NCBI RefSeq assembly: GCF_014851815.1
Contig: NZ_JACVAJ010000002.1
Span: 992,001-1,056,000, forward strand
Length of the DNA stretch: 64,000 nt
Reading direction: 5' to 3'
From: Pseudoxanthomonas sp. PXM01
GTDB taxonomy: Bacteria; Pseudomonadota; Gammaproteobacteria; Xanthomonadales; Xanthomonadaceae
A program made the position numbers and the translations under genes. Shown piece by piece: positions 8,705 to 16,789 of the stretch (position 1 is its first letter; every line of letters begins with the position of its first letter). The notes under the pieces were generated by a model. That model was not told where the DNA came from. It saw only the letters and a program-made list of their open reading frames with translations, and ran no database searches.

Positions 8705-9709
8705 TCAGGAGGAGCGGAACTGTCCGCGCTCGATGCCGTCGCGCCAGCGCTCCGGTTGCGGTTGCCAAGGGCCCTCGCCCAGCACGGCCTCCACCAGGTG
8801 CGCGATGGGAAAGCCGAGGTGATGCTCGGCGGCCATCCCGCCGTCCTGCAGGTGCGCGTCGGCGACGAACGCGCGAAAGGCGGCCTCGTCGTGCGCCGCG
8901 AGCGCGGTGATCTTCTTCGCCAGGTCGTACGACAGACGGTTGCCGTCGTCGGTGGCGAGGAACGACCTGCCCGACCAGAACGCCTGGATGCTGTCGGCGT
9001 TCCAGTAGGCGGCATGCTGCGCCGCGACCTCGTGCGGGAAATAGAGCTGCGCCTGCGGGGCGGCCAGTTGCGGGAACATCGTGTGTTCGGTGTTCACCGC
9101 CAGCCCTTCGTTGAGCCACGCCGGGATGGGCAGATGGGTCAGCAGGCAATGGGTCAGCTCGTGCGCGATCACCGGTTCCATCGCGTCGATCTGCTCCAGC
9201 GGCATCACGAAATGCCCGTAGCCGGCCTGGATGAACATGCCCGACGACATCGCGTACTCGCCGCCTTCGGGGTAGTAATGGCCGACGTAGTCGTAATAGT
9301 CGTCGGGATCGTCGAACACCATCACCACGTGCCGCCCCCAACCACTCTGGTCGGCCAGCGGCCCGAGATTGCGCACGATGCGCGCACGCATGCGCTGGCA
9401 GGTCGCCAGGAAGACCTGCGCCGGACGCGCCTCCAGCGTGGACAGCAACAGGAAGTCCTGCGATCCGGTGATGCGGTAGTGCGCGCCCAGTGCGTCACGC
9501 AGGGCCTCCAGCCACTCCTGCGCGGCCGAGTCCCAGAACGCGTGCGCCGCCTCGCCGGTCCGGTCGCCGGCCTGTGCGTCCAGGCGTTCCCAATCCACGA
9601 TCGGCAACCGCGTATCGGCGAACCAGGCCATGTCCACCGCGACGCGCGGACGCTCGGTCGCCGGCGCGGCCTGCGGACGGGAGAACAGGCGGGTCAGGTG
9701 CTTGAGCAT
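8705..9709 (-). CDS. gluzincin-like zinc metallopeptidase (HELTH motif)
   Basis: A 334-residue protein with the zinc-peptidase signature HELTHCLLTHLPIPAWLNEG: two His ligands and catalytic Glu in HExxH, then NEGLAV whose Glu is the expected third ligand in the gluzincin fold. The spacing is short, as in minigluzincins. No signal peptide is evident (MLKHLTRLFSRPQAAP), so it is probably cytoplasmic. Another conserved-looking stretch is DDPDDYYDYVGHYYPEGG before the active site. The substrate is unknown. It is followed 30 bp later by a membrane-anchored unknown protein on the same strand. Confidence 0.75.
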   Translation of the reverse strand: MLKHLTRLFSRPQAAPATERPRVAVDMAWFADTRLPIVDWERLDAQAGDRTGEAAHAFWDSAAQEWLEALRDALGAHYRITGSQDFLLLSTLEARPAQVFLATCQRMRARIVRNLGPLADQSGWGRHVVMVFDDPDDYYDYVGHYYPEGGEYAMSSGMFIQAGYGHFVMPLEQIDAMEPVIAHELTHCLLTHLPIPAWLNEGLAVNTEHTMFPQLAAPQAQLYFPHEVAAQHAAYWNADSIQAFWSGRSFLATDDGNRLSYDLAKKITALAAHDEAAFRAFVADAHLQDGGMAAEHHLGFPIAHLVEAVLGEGPWQPQPERWRDGIERGQFRSS

Positions 9710-9739
9710 GGCGTCCCTGCGCGTGCGGCGCCGTAGTGG

Positions 9740-10378
9740 CTACTGCGCCATCAGCGCGGTCTTCACGTGCGGCGGCAACTGGATGAAGGCCGCCAGCTGC
9801 TCGGCGTTCTCGTTGAACAGGTCGCAGGTCTTCTCGACGGGAATCTGCGCACCCAGCGCCACGTCCTTCATGTCCTGCTCCACCTGGCCCATGATCACCT
9901 CGCGCACCTTGGCTTCCTGCTGGTCCAGGTCGACCCCCTCCGCGGCGGCCACGGCCCGGCTCCGCTCGCGTTCGAGGCGATGGGTCGCCAGGAAGGCCGT
10001 GACGAACGGCGTCAGGTCCACACCGCGCTGCCGGCAGTAATCGGCGCGGGCACGCACGTTCATGTAATCGAAGCCCCAGAACATGCTGGCCGCCGAGAAC
10101 GCCCGTTCCCGCGCGCCCATGTCGTCGAACTGCTTGGCCGACTCGGTGGCGACGTACGCCTTCAGCGCATCCGTCTTCGCCATGTCGGGGTTGGACGCTT
10201 CGGCCTTGGCGCGCATGCTGTCCACCGACGCCTGCAGCTGTTCCGCGCTCACCTCGCCTTTAGGCATCAGGCCATCGTACGGCGCTTCGGCCGGTGCTTT
10301 GCTTCGCAGCAGGGTGATGCCCGCGACGATCGCCAGCACGACCAGCATGCCGAGCAGGATCTTGACGACGTTTCCCAT
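9740..10378 (-). CDS. single-span membrane-anchored hypothetical protein, 212 aa
   Basis: I do not recognise the family. The protein starts with one hydrophobic helix (VVKILLGMLVVLAIVAGITL), then a soluble helical domain rich in Ala, Glu and Asp with two Cys (YCRQRG and KTCDLF). This looks like an inner-membrane anchored periplasmic protein. The frame is open upstream to 10507, but GGAAGG just before the ATG at 10378 and the position of the membrane helix decide the start. The 228 bp upstream, up to the M23 gene, hold nothing I can name. Confidence 0.7.
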   Translation of the reverse strand: MGNVVKILLGMLVVLAIVAGITLLRSKAPAEAPYDGLMPKGEVSAEQLQASVDSMRAKAEASNPDMAKTDALKAYVATESAKQFDDMGARERAFSAASMFWGFDYMNVRARADYCRQRGVDLTPFVTAFLATHRLERERSRAVAAAEGVDLDQQEAKVREVIMGQVEQDMKDVALGAQIPVEKTCDLFNENAEQLAAFIQLPPHVKTALMAQ

Positions 10379-10606
10379 CGGATTACCCTTCCTGGTGATG
10401 CGTCGCGCGCAGGCCGGAACATCCCCATGCTCCCGGCCGGTCCGACGCGGCGACGTCGTGCCGTGCACTGTATACAGGCGGCCGGCACCGCGGCCAGCCC
10501 CCGCCACGGGTGCGCATGGGTCGCGACGATCAGACCGGTGCCGGCTCCGCCCGCAAGGCGACGCGCGTGGTCCAGCCCGCGTGCGAGAACCGGTGCTGCA
10601 CTCCGG

Positions 10607-11755
10607 TCAGTCCGCGAACCACACCACGCTGTTGCCGGCCGGCAGTTCGCGCGCACGCATCCCCTCGCCGCCGGGCCGCGGCGTCCAGCGCGTGCGGCCG
10701 ACGTCGTCGATGCGCGCATACGCACCGAGCGCGCGGAACCCGTCGATGGCGAACGGCAGGCCTTCGCTGCCCAGCGCGCTGGGGCCATCGGCCAGGTTGA
10801 AATGCAACTGCGGATCGGACGCGCTACCGGTGAACCCCACCTCGGCGATCGTCTGCCCCTTGCGCACGCGCTGTCCGACGGCGACCTGCACACTGCCCGG
10901 GCGCAGGTGGCCGTAGAACGCGAAGCGGCCACCGCCGAGATCGAGCACGAGCGTGTTGCCGCCACCGGTCTCGAGCCCATGGTCCGACGCCTCATCCAGC
11001 CGGCGCCGCTCCGGCAGGTCGTCGCGCACGCCCACCACCGTGCCGTCGGCGACCGCCAGCACGTCTTCGCCATGGCTGTAGGCGTCGGCGACCTGTCCGT
11101 CCGCGCGGTCCGTCTTGCGTCCCTGCGCATCCAGCTTCACCCAGTCGACCGCGACACGTCCGGGCGTGCGCGCCTTGCCATCGATGGCGTAGGCGACGCG
11201 GCGATGACCGCGTTCCCATGACGGATCATGGATCGCGATCCACGGTCCGCCGCGCAGGGGCGGACCCAGCACGACCGCCGGTTCGCGCGCGACGGAAACG
11301 GCTGCGCCTTCCACCTGCACCACCGCGCCATCGGCGGCGCGGAACGCCACGCGGTGCCGCAGCGTGCGCGGCGGTTGCGCGCCCGCCGGCAGCGCCAGTT
11401 CGAAGAACACGATGCCGCGGCGCCCCGGCTCGATCGGCGCGCCGGCCTTCGCCTGCCATTGCAGTCCGGAGCGATCCAGTTGCCGTTCGAGGGCCTCGCC
11501 CGCGAACGAGGCCAATGGCACGCCGGCGTGGGCATCCAGCACGTCGACGCGCACCGGATCCAGTGCGCGCCGCGAGAAGTTGGCCAGGTGCAGTTCGTAG
11601 AACAGCCGCGCGTGCCCGTCGACGGCCACCGGCGTCGGCGGCATCGGCACGCTGAGGTCGAACGACTCCTGCAGTGCCGGCCCCGCGTTGACGGACAGCA
11701 GCGGCAGGCAAGCCGCACAGGCGCTCAGGATCCAGCGGCGGAGACGTGGCTTCAC
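10607..11755 (-). CDS. M23-family (LytM-like) protein, catalytic His replaced
   Basis: A secreted 382-residue protein with a signal peptide (SACAACLPLLSVNA), an N-terminal beta-rich region of about 170 residues, and a C-terminal LytM/M23 domain. The domain shows YSHGEDVLAVADGTVVGV (first zinc His and Asp), FAFYGHLRPGS (GHL motif) and VGQRVRKGQTIAEVGFTG. In active M23 endopeptidases the last motif is HxH (usually HLHF); here it is PQLHF, so the catalytic His is Gln while the zinc ligand remains. Similar changes occur in NlpD-type activators of amidases. It is therefore either a peptidoglycan-binding activator or a weak enzyme. Confidence 0.8.
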   Translation of the reverse strand: MKPRLRRWILSACAACLPLLSVNAGPALQESFDLSVPMPPTPVAVDGHARLFYELHLANFSRRALDPVRVDVLDAHAGVPLASFAGEALERQLDRSGLQWQAKAGAPIEPGRRGIVFFELALPAGAQPPRTLRHRVAFRAADGAVVQVEGAAVSVAREPAVVLGPPLRGGPWIAIHDPSWERGHRRVAYAIDGKARTPGRVAVDWVKLDAQGRKTDRADGQVADAYSHGEDVLAVADGTVVGVRDDLPERRRLDEASDHGLETGGGNTLVLDLGGGRFAFYGHLRPGSVQVAVGQRVRKGQTIAEVGFTGSASDPQLHFNLADGPSALGSEGLPFAIDGFRALGAYARIDDVGRTRWTPRPGGEGMRARELPAGNSVVWFAD

Positions 11756-11985
11756 GGGAATTCCTGGTCGGTACGGGATCCCGTCATCGTAGGCGTGGCA
11801 TCGCGCGGCGCTGGATCGATCCGGCGCGCGTTTGCCACGGCACGGCGCATCGACGCGTGCCGCCCGCGTATGCGGCCCGTGCTCACCGCGGTATGGACAT
11901 GCGCGATGGCGCGCGCGACCTGCACGTATTTGCGTGGAACGCCGTCCAGCTCCCCGAAGGCCGCTGGACGTTCACGCGATGGGCG

Positions 11986-12387
11986 TCACTTGTCCCCGCG
12001 CAGGACGTCCAGCCCGCTGCGCGGATGCGTCGCCGGGCCGGTCAGCGAACAGATGCCCGTCGCCAGTGCGTCGTCCTTGCCCCAGGCGTACACCACGTAC
12101 TCCTGCCCGGTGCGGAAGGCGTAACCGCAATCGCCGCCGCCGATGCCGGTGTCCACGGTGAGCCGGCGCACGGGCGTGCCCTTGAAGGTTTCGCTCACGA
12201 TGAAGCGCACACGCCGGCGAGGCTCGCCGCGCAGGTCTTCCTCGATGGCCTGCACGCGCCCCAGGAACACGCGCGTGTGCTGGTCCTTCTCCTCGACCGG
12301 CGTGCCGGGACGCGCGCAGGAGCACGCTTCGGCGCGCAACGGGAGCCACGCGGCAGCGAGCAGCAGGCAGAGGATCAGGTGTTTCAT
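11986..12387 (-). CDS. secreted TIMP/netrin-module-like protein
   Basis: A 133-residue exported protein. After a clear signal peptide ending in PLRAEA, the mature part begins CSCARPGTP. The rest follows the order seen in the N-terminal domain of TIMPs and bacterial NTR modules: VFLGRVQAIEE, RVRFIVSETFKG, then GGDCGYAFRTGQEYVVYAWG and a final ATGICSLTG. In TIMPs the amino group of the first Cys binds the target protease zinc. Whether this bacterial relative inhibits anything is unknown, but two metallopeptidase-like genes lie immediately downstream. Met at 12387 is chosen because the signal peptide starts there. Confidence 0.72.
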   Translation of the reverse strand: MKHLILCLLLAAAWLPLRAEACSCARPGTPVEEKDQHTRVFLGRVQAIEEDLRGEPRRRVRFIVSETFKGTPVRRLTVDTGIGGGDCGYAFRTGQEYVVYAWGKDDALATGICSLTGPATHPRSGLDVLRGDK

Positions 12388-12502
12388 GCAGCGTGCTCCC
12401 GGAGTGACGTCATGCTGGCGCGGCAGAGGCAGACCGCGAAGCCTGCGCGTCCCGGCGGCGATGGTAGCAGCCGCATTCCACGTGATCGCGCGCATCCGCG
12501 CT

Positions 12503-13078
12503 TCAGGGACCCGGCGTGTGGTCACCGCGCAGGCTGGCGATCGTCTCCACCAGCGGCGACACGATCAACGGCATCGCCAGCAGGCTGGTGCCCAGCGTCA
12601 GGAAATACATGCCGAACGGATTGGTGACGAAGAAGGCCGCCTTGCCGGGATCCCAGCCATGCAGGTAACGCCAGAACAGGCCCATCCCCACCGCCCAGCC
12701 GACCAGCCCGGCGACCGGCGCGAACTGCAGGTGTTCCGCTCGCACCACGGTACCGCCGTGCGGGTGCAGGTCGTCGTCGATATCCCTGAAGGCGGTGACG
12801 CCGACACTGATGCCGCCGGCCGCCATCGCCATCAGGCACATCATGTAGGTGGGCACCTCGATGGTCAGGCCCGGGTGGTGCTGCGTGAACAGGACCCAGC
12901 CGGTGACGGACGCGATCGCGAGCACCTGGGCGCAGGCGAGCCACCACCATCGCCGGCGGACGTGGGCGATCCGGCGCACGTCGTCATCGCCCGCGCCGCC
13001 CCCAAGGTCGGCGGCGAGGCGGTCGCGCGAGCGGAACTGCAGGTCCTTCGGTTCGGGACCGGACGCATCAGGCTGCAT
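12503..13078 (-). CDS. integral membrane hypothetical protein, 191 aa
   Basis: No family recognised. A charged N-terminal stretch (about 40 residues) precedes roughly four hydrophobic helices: WWWLACAQVLAIASVTGWVL, TYMMCLMAMAAGGISVGV, FAPVAGLVGWAVGMGLFW and YFLTLGTSLLAMPLIV. The start at 13078 is supported by AAGGGG four to five bases upstream; the frame stays open for another 112 codons but that part lacks support. The gene is part of a leftward run of small membrane and exported proteins. Confidence 0.72.
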   Translation of the reverse strand: MQPDASGPEPKDLQFRSRDRLAADLGGGAGDDDVRRIAHVRRRWWWLACAQVLAIASVTGWVLFTQHHPGLTIEVPTYMMCLMAMAAGGISVGVTAFRDIDDDLHPHGGTVVRAEHLQFAPVAGLVGWAVGMGLFWRYLHGWDPGKAAFFVTNPFGMYFLTLGTSLLAMPLIVSPLVETIASLRGDHTPGP

Positions 13079-13245
13079 GGCATCCCCTTGCCGTGTGCCG
13101 GCGATGATACGCGCGCGAAGCGGTGACGGATGGCCGCGATGCGCAATGCAACGCCATCGCAGATGAGGCGGAAGATCGGCAGATTCGACGGAAAGCCGCC
13201 GGACCTGATCGACGTGGAGGACGTTGCGAGGGCGGGACGCGGTCG

Positions 13246-13737
13246 TCAGCCCGCTGCCGGGGCAATGGGCGGCGGCGGTTCGTTCGCGGCCGCCTGCGCC
13301 GCGCGTGCGCGCAGGATCTCCATGAACGCCGGGTTGCCGGTGTAGAAGTCGAGGATCTTCTTCGCACGCGCGGTGGAGAAGATGCCCGGCACCGGGGCCA
13401 TGTAGGACTCCCACGATGCTTCATCCAGGCTGCCGCATTGCAACTGGTGCCAGGCGAACTCGCGGATCCAGATCGCCTTGATCACGATCCAGGTGAACCT
13501 TCGCTCATCAAGCGCGGACAGCGCAACGTCGTCGCCGATCAGGTGCGGATCGATGCCATGGGTGATGTAGTCGGAGATCAGGCCGAGATCGGCCGCCAGC
13601 AGCCCCTGGCGCGAGCTGGCCAACGCCGCCTGCGTGTTCTGCCGGATCTGCCGGCCGACGTACCAGAGGGATACCACGACGACCAGCGCACCGACGAGTT
13701 CGATCAGCGTGGAGACGACGGTCCAGTTCACGGTCAT
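13246..13737 (-). CDS. single-span membrane hypothetical protein, 163 aa
   Basis: Starts MTVNWTVVSTLIELVGALVV, a single N-terminal membrane helix, then a soluble helical domain with SLWYVGRQIRQNTQAALASS and several Trp/Phe-rich helices (FTWIVIKAIWIREFAWHQL). The pattern 'helix anchor, then RQIRxNT' is common in a family of uncharacterised proteins found across Proteobacteria; I cannot name a function. Met at 13737 begins the membrane helix and was preferred to upstream Met codons in the same frame. Confidence 0.7.
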   Translation of the reverse strand: MTVNWTVVSTLIELVGALVVVVSLWYVGRQIRQNTQAALASSRQGLLAADLGLISDYITHGIDPHLIGDDVALSALDERRFTWIVIKAIWIREFAWHQLQCGSLDEASWESYMAPVPGIFSTARAKKILDFYTGNPAFMEILRARAAQAAANEPPPPIAPAAG

Positions 13738-13942
13738 GGCGCACCTGTTGGAAGTGGCGGGAGAACGGCATCGCAGCGGATGTCGCGCCGCTCCGTGCAG
13801 CCAACGCGCAAACCGGCCGGGACCAGACAGCATCGGGCATGTCTCCGCGACAACGGGATCGCGCTGTCGCCGGGTGGGCACGGCGCCGCCGTCCTGGACG
13901 CCGGTCACGCAAGAGGGTGCGTTCGCGTCTCCTTGCGGGGCA

Positions 13943-14362
13943 TCACGCCCGGCGTGTCGTGAACCAGTGCCGCACCGACGGCAGGAGCAGCATGGCGGCG
14001 GCCACGATGCGGGTGATGTCCGCCGCGCAGTGCAACAGATCCGCCGGCAGGATGGGCAGGTGCCGGAGCTGCAGCAGCGAGACCACCGGCAGGATCGTGA
14101 AGAAGACGAGCCAAGCGCGCGCCCACCCCTTGCCCCGCACCAGCGCGATGCCGACCAGCAGGTTCACCAGCGCCACGCCCATCCAGGTCAATGCCGCGTA
14201 GCGGGTGATGCCGATCTCCAGCACCAGCGACTGTGCGAAGCGCATCAGCAGCGATCCCCCGTAGAGCGCCACGGCCACGTAGAGCAGCACGGGAACGCCA
14301 CGCGCATCGGATGTCGCAAGTCCGGCCGTCGGCGGCTGGTAAGGGTTGTCGGTCGCGGTCAT
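13943..14362 (-). CDS. four-helix membrane hypothetical protein, 139 aa
   Basis: A small membrane protein with a proline-rich cytoplasmic start (TATDNPYQPPTAGLATSD) and about four hydrophobic helices; the last ends with PSVRHWFTTRRA. The 'NPYQPP' start is seen in many small uncharacterised membrane proteins of this order. It overlaps the end of the upstream gene by 4 bp (start at 14362, upstream stop at 14359), so the two are translationally coupled. The 205 bp between it and the next leftward gene hold nothing I can identify. Confidence 0.72.
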   Translation of the reverse strand: MTATDNPYQPPTAGLATSDARGVPVLLYVAVALYGGSLLMRFAQSLVLEIGITRYAALTWMGVALVNLLVGIALVRGKGWARAWLVFFTILPVVSLLQLRHLPILPADLLHCAADITRIVAAAMLLLPSVRHWFTTRRA

Positions 14363-15036
14363 GACGGGCGCTCTTCCGGTGACTTCATCGCAAGCGCTTC
14401 GGTGAGCAGGGCTTCGTAGAGTTGCAGCCTGATGCGCATCAGTGTCGCCAGGGTAACGATCAGCCATAGCAGGATCAGGAAGGCAGCCGCCAGCAGCTCC
14501 CACGTCGGCATGTCCAGAATGTCGCCGGCATTCCGCACGAAGAGATAGGTCGCCGCGATGGCCGGCAAGATCCCCAGTCGATCAAGGCCCCCGGCCAGCA
14601 GGCCGATCTTCGCCGTCAGTTGGCGATGCGTCACCCCCACCATCCGCCGGCATTCGTGCAACGCGTCCGCGGGTTGTCGGCATAACCACGCAAGGAGCGC
14701 TTCGAACTGGGGGCGGTCATGGTCCAGTTGCTCCACTTGTTCCTGCCGCCAGCGCCACATCGTCATGCCCATCACCCAGACCTGCCTGACCAAGATCGGT
14801 AACCATCCCATCACCATGATCGCGAAGCCGATCTGCACCATGGTCAGCATCCACGGCGCAGCAGTCAGCATGCGCACGAGGATCTGCGGCACCAACGCAA
14901 GCAGGAAGCCGGCGCTGCCGACGAGATTCGCGATGCGATAGAGCGGCGGCGTGTCGAGTATCCCGGACGGGCCTTGCGGCACCGCACGCAGGCGACGATC
15001 CAGTTCCGCAAAGCTCAACGTGTCGTTCGATGCCAT
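14359..15036 (-). CDS. membrane hypothetical protein, 225 aa
   Basis: No family recognised. It has two paired hydrophobic hairpins: residues about 40-90 (GFLLALVPQILVRML, TMVQIGFAIMVMGWLPIL) and near the C-terminus (GILPAIAATYLFV, LLAAAFLILLWLIVTLATL), joined by a charged loop rich in Trp, Arg and Gln. The start at 15036 has a perfect AAGGAG six bases upstream; the 476-residue open frame that continues to 15789 is antisense to the next gene and is rejected. Overlap with the downstream gene indicates a two-gene operon. Confidence 0.75.
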   Translation of the reverse strand: MASNDTLSFAELDRRLRAVPQGPSGILDTPPLYRIANLVGSAGFLLALVPQILVRMLTAAPWMLTMVQIGFAIMVMGWLPILVRQVWVMGMTMWRWRQEQVEQLDHDRPQFEALLAWLCRQPADALHECRRMVGVTHRQLTAKIGLLAGGLDRLGILPAIAATYLFVRNAGDILDMPTWELLAAAFLILLWLIVTLATLMRIRLQLYEALLTEALAMKSPEERPS

Positions 15037-15119
15037 GGTCGACTCCTTGTCGGTCCGGAGGAGGAATCTTTCCGCCTGTCGGTATATGTAATGCCTAGCT
15101 GTACGGCGGGCCGGGGGCT

Positions 15120-15830
15120 CTATGGAACACCCTTGGCTGTCGTGATGGCCTGCACCCACGCCTTCGACTGCTCGCGCGTCCACGCCAGATCGTCGCTGCC
15201 GCCGTGGACCCACAGCACGAACACCGTATCGTCCACCCGGACGAAGCTCATCGTGGCCGTGCTGACCTCGGTGCTCGTTCCGCCCTGTTCGAGCGCCACG
15301 GTATGGCGCGCCACCAGCGACATGGTCAGCGAATCGGCGGTCTCGTCGTGGACGGGAAGCGACCTCACGCCATCGATCGTCATCCGGACGTCGCTGCCCC
15401 GCTTCTCGGACAGGGCGTCGCTGACGCGCGCCATGTGCTCGTCGATCTGCGGCCCCAGGCTCGCCAACTGTCGCTCGGCCTCCGTGCGCGCCATCGTCTT
15501 GAGCGCCTCGAAGTCCGCCACCGAGTACGGACTGTCGATCATCAGTACCGGAATCTGGATCTCGAACCTGCGCGCCATCGCCGGCGTCCTGCCCTCGCGG
15601 GCGATCGCAAGATCGTCTTCCGCCAGATACAGCGCCAGCAGCCGGTTGCTCGGTGGCAGCACGGTCTCCACCAGCGCGAGGACGCCCGTCATGTCGGCGC
15701 CGACGCGGCCATACCCCTGCGGTACGGGAACCTCGATCGTCTTGCGGCCGACCTGGACGGGCGCCGCCCAGGCGATGCCGGACACGCACGCGAGCAAGGC
15801 GGCCGCCACTACCGTCGTCAACCTGCGCAT
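15120..15830 (-). CDS. exported hypothetical protein, 236 aa
   Basis: A protein with a classical signal peptide (RRLTTVVAAALLACVSGIAWA) and a mature domain of mixed alpha/beta character, with no motif I recognise. The mature part starts PVQVGRKTIEVPVPQGYGRV, and the C-terminal half has DDTVFVLWVHGGSDDLAW. It is likely periplasmic. The downstream membrane protein follows after about 80 bp on the same strand, so they may share a transcript. Confidence 0.72.
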   Translation of the reverse strand: MRRLTTVVAAALLACVSGIAWAAPVQVGRKTIEVPVPQGYGRVGADMTGVLALVETVLPPSNRLLALYLAEDDLAIAREGRTPAMARRFEIQIPVLMIDSPYSVADFEALKTMARTEAERQLASLGPQIDEHMARVSDALSEKRGSDVRMTIDGVRSLPVHDETADSLTMSLVARHTVALEQGGTSTEVSTATMSFVRVDDTVFVLWVHGGSDDLAWTREQSKAWVQAITTAKGVP

Positions 15831-15956
15831 GATGCCCCCGGTTTCGATCGCTCGACCGGAACCCCTGCCGGCGAGAGGGCCGTAGTCTAGCCTGCCATTG
15901 CCGTCGCCGCCGGATGCCGCCGATGCCTCCTGCGCTGGCGTGAGCCTGTCTGCGGC

Positions 15957-15979
15957 GGCGGGCTTGAGCCCGCCCTACG
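15957..15979. repeat. REP-like palindrome (GGCGGGCT/AGCCCGCC) at a gene end
   Basis: Perfect 8-bp arms (15957-15964 and 15967-15974) around a 2-base loop, followed by CTACG. The same unit recurs at 19413-19430 and, with changed centre, at 20103-20120. On the minus strand the GTAGGGCGGG edge supplies the TAG stop codon of the DUF2789 gene. Confidence 0.8.
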
Positions 15980-16220
15980 TCGTGGGCGTGTCGTGCAGCG
16001 CCACGTTCAGGCGGTCCACCACCATCGCCCAGTCCGCATCGTCGAGGCGCTCTTCGCGCAGCAGCTGCGCCTGCGCGGGCGTCCAGAACGGCGCCTCTTC
16101 CAGGCGCACGTCATCGGGCAGCGGCGAATGGGTGGCGATGAACTGCTGGATGCTGGCGTTGTCGTTCGGCAGGCCGAGCTGGGCGAACAGGTCGGAGAAC
16201 GGGTGGACGGTCGGTTCCAT
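15975..16220 (-). CDS. DUF2789 family protein
   Basis: An 81-residue protein that reads as a full-length DUF2789 member: MEPTVHPFSDLFAQLGLPND, then IQQFIATHSPLPDDVRL and FWTPAQAQLLREERLDDADW. The family is short, acidic, all-helical and of unknown function, widespread in Gammaproteobacteria. Its last codons and TAG stop lie at the edge of a REP-like palindrome. Confidence 0.88.
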   Translation of the reverse strand: MEPTVHPFSDLFAQLGLPNDNASIQQFIATHSPLPDDVRLEEAPFWTPAQAQLLREERLDDADWAMVVDRLNVALHDTPTT

Positions 16221-16264
16221 GGCGGCGCCTCGTGGGGAAGAGCCCCAGCCTATCGCCGCGCGTG

Positions 16265-16681
16265 TTAAGCCGGCGGGTAGCGTTCAACCGACGGCTCGTC
16301 CGACACCAGCGTGATGTTCGGATGCGCCGCGATGATCTCCAGCACGATGTCGAAGTAGGTCTGCCCGGTGCCCGCCTCCAGCGCATCGAGTTCGCGCTGG
16401 AAGTGCGCAGCGTTGAAGCGTTCGGGCTGGGCGAGTTTCGCGAGCAGGTACTGCCGTGTGGCCTCCACCCCGAGCGCGTCGCGGCTGGCGGCGAAGTGCG
16501 TCCAGACCAGGGTCACCGGGGCATCGCCATCGAGCGCGCCGTAGCCGCCGTAGAGCAGGTCGTCGAGCGCGTCCAGGCTGGGACCCAGCGTCCAGTCGAC
16601 GTCCTGCATGAAGACGCGGTTGATCTCGTCGTAGAACGACGGGATGTCGTGGATGCGGGTGCCGTCGAGGGTGAGCCTCAT
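16265..16681 (-). CDS. barstar-family protein
   Basis: Resembles barstar, the small cytoplasmic inhibitor of the ribonuclease barnase: RIHDIPSFYDEINRVFM at the N-terminus and LDALDDLLYGGYGALDGD, the helix-loop that in barstar blocks the nuclease active site. Length (138 aa) is longer than barstar itself (about 90). No barnase-type ribonuclease gene lies nearby, so it may protect against RNases from competitors or have another role. DUF2789 follows 44 bp downstream. Confidence 0.78.
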   Translation of the reverse strand: MRLTLDGTRIHDIPSFYDEINRVFMQDVDWTLGPSLDALDDLLYGGYGALDGDAPVTLVWTHFAASRDALGVEATRQYLLAKLAQPERFNAAHFQRELDALEAGTGQTYFDIVLEIIAAHPNITLVSDEPSVERYPPA

Positions 16682-16789
16682 CGGAGTGATCGGGACGGAT
16701 CTTTCAACATCGCCTGCGAGATACGAGACAAGAGCGACAGGGGAACAAGAGAGCCGCCAACGCGGATGCGCACTGGCGCGTGGGACACG

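Noticed and set aside
14359..15789. 476-residue version of the membrane protein gene
   Set aside because: The first 251 codons are antisense or out of frame to the next exported protein gene; AAGGAG at the internal ATG 15036 marks the real start.
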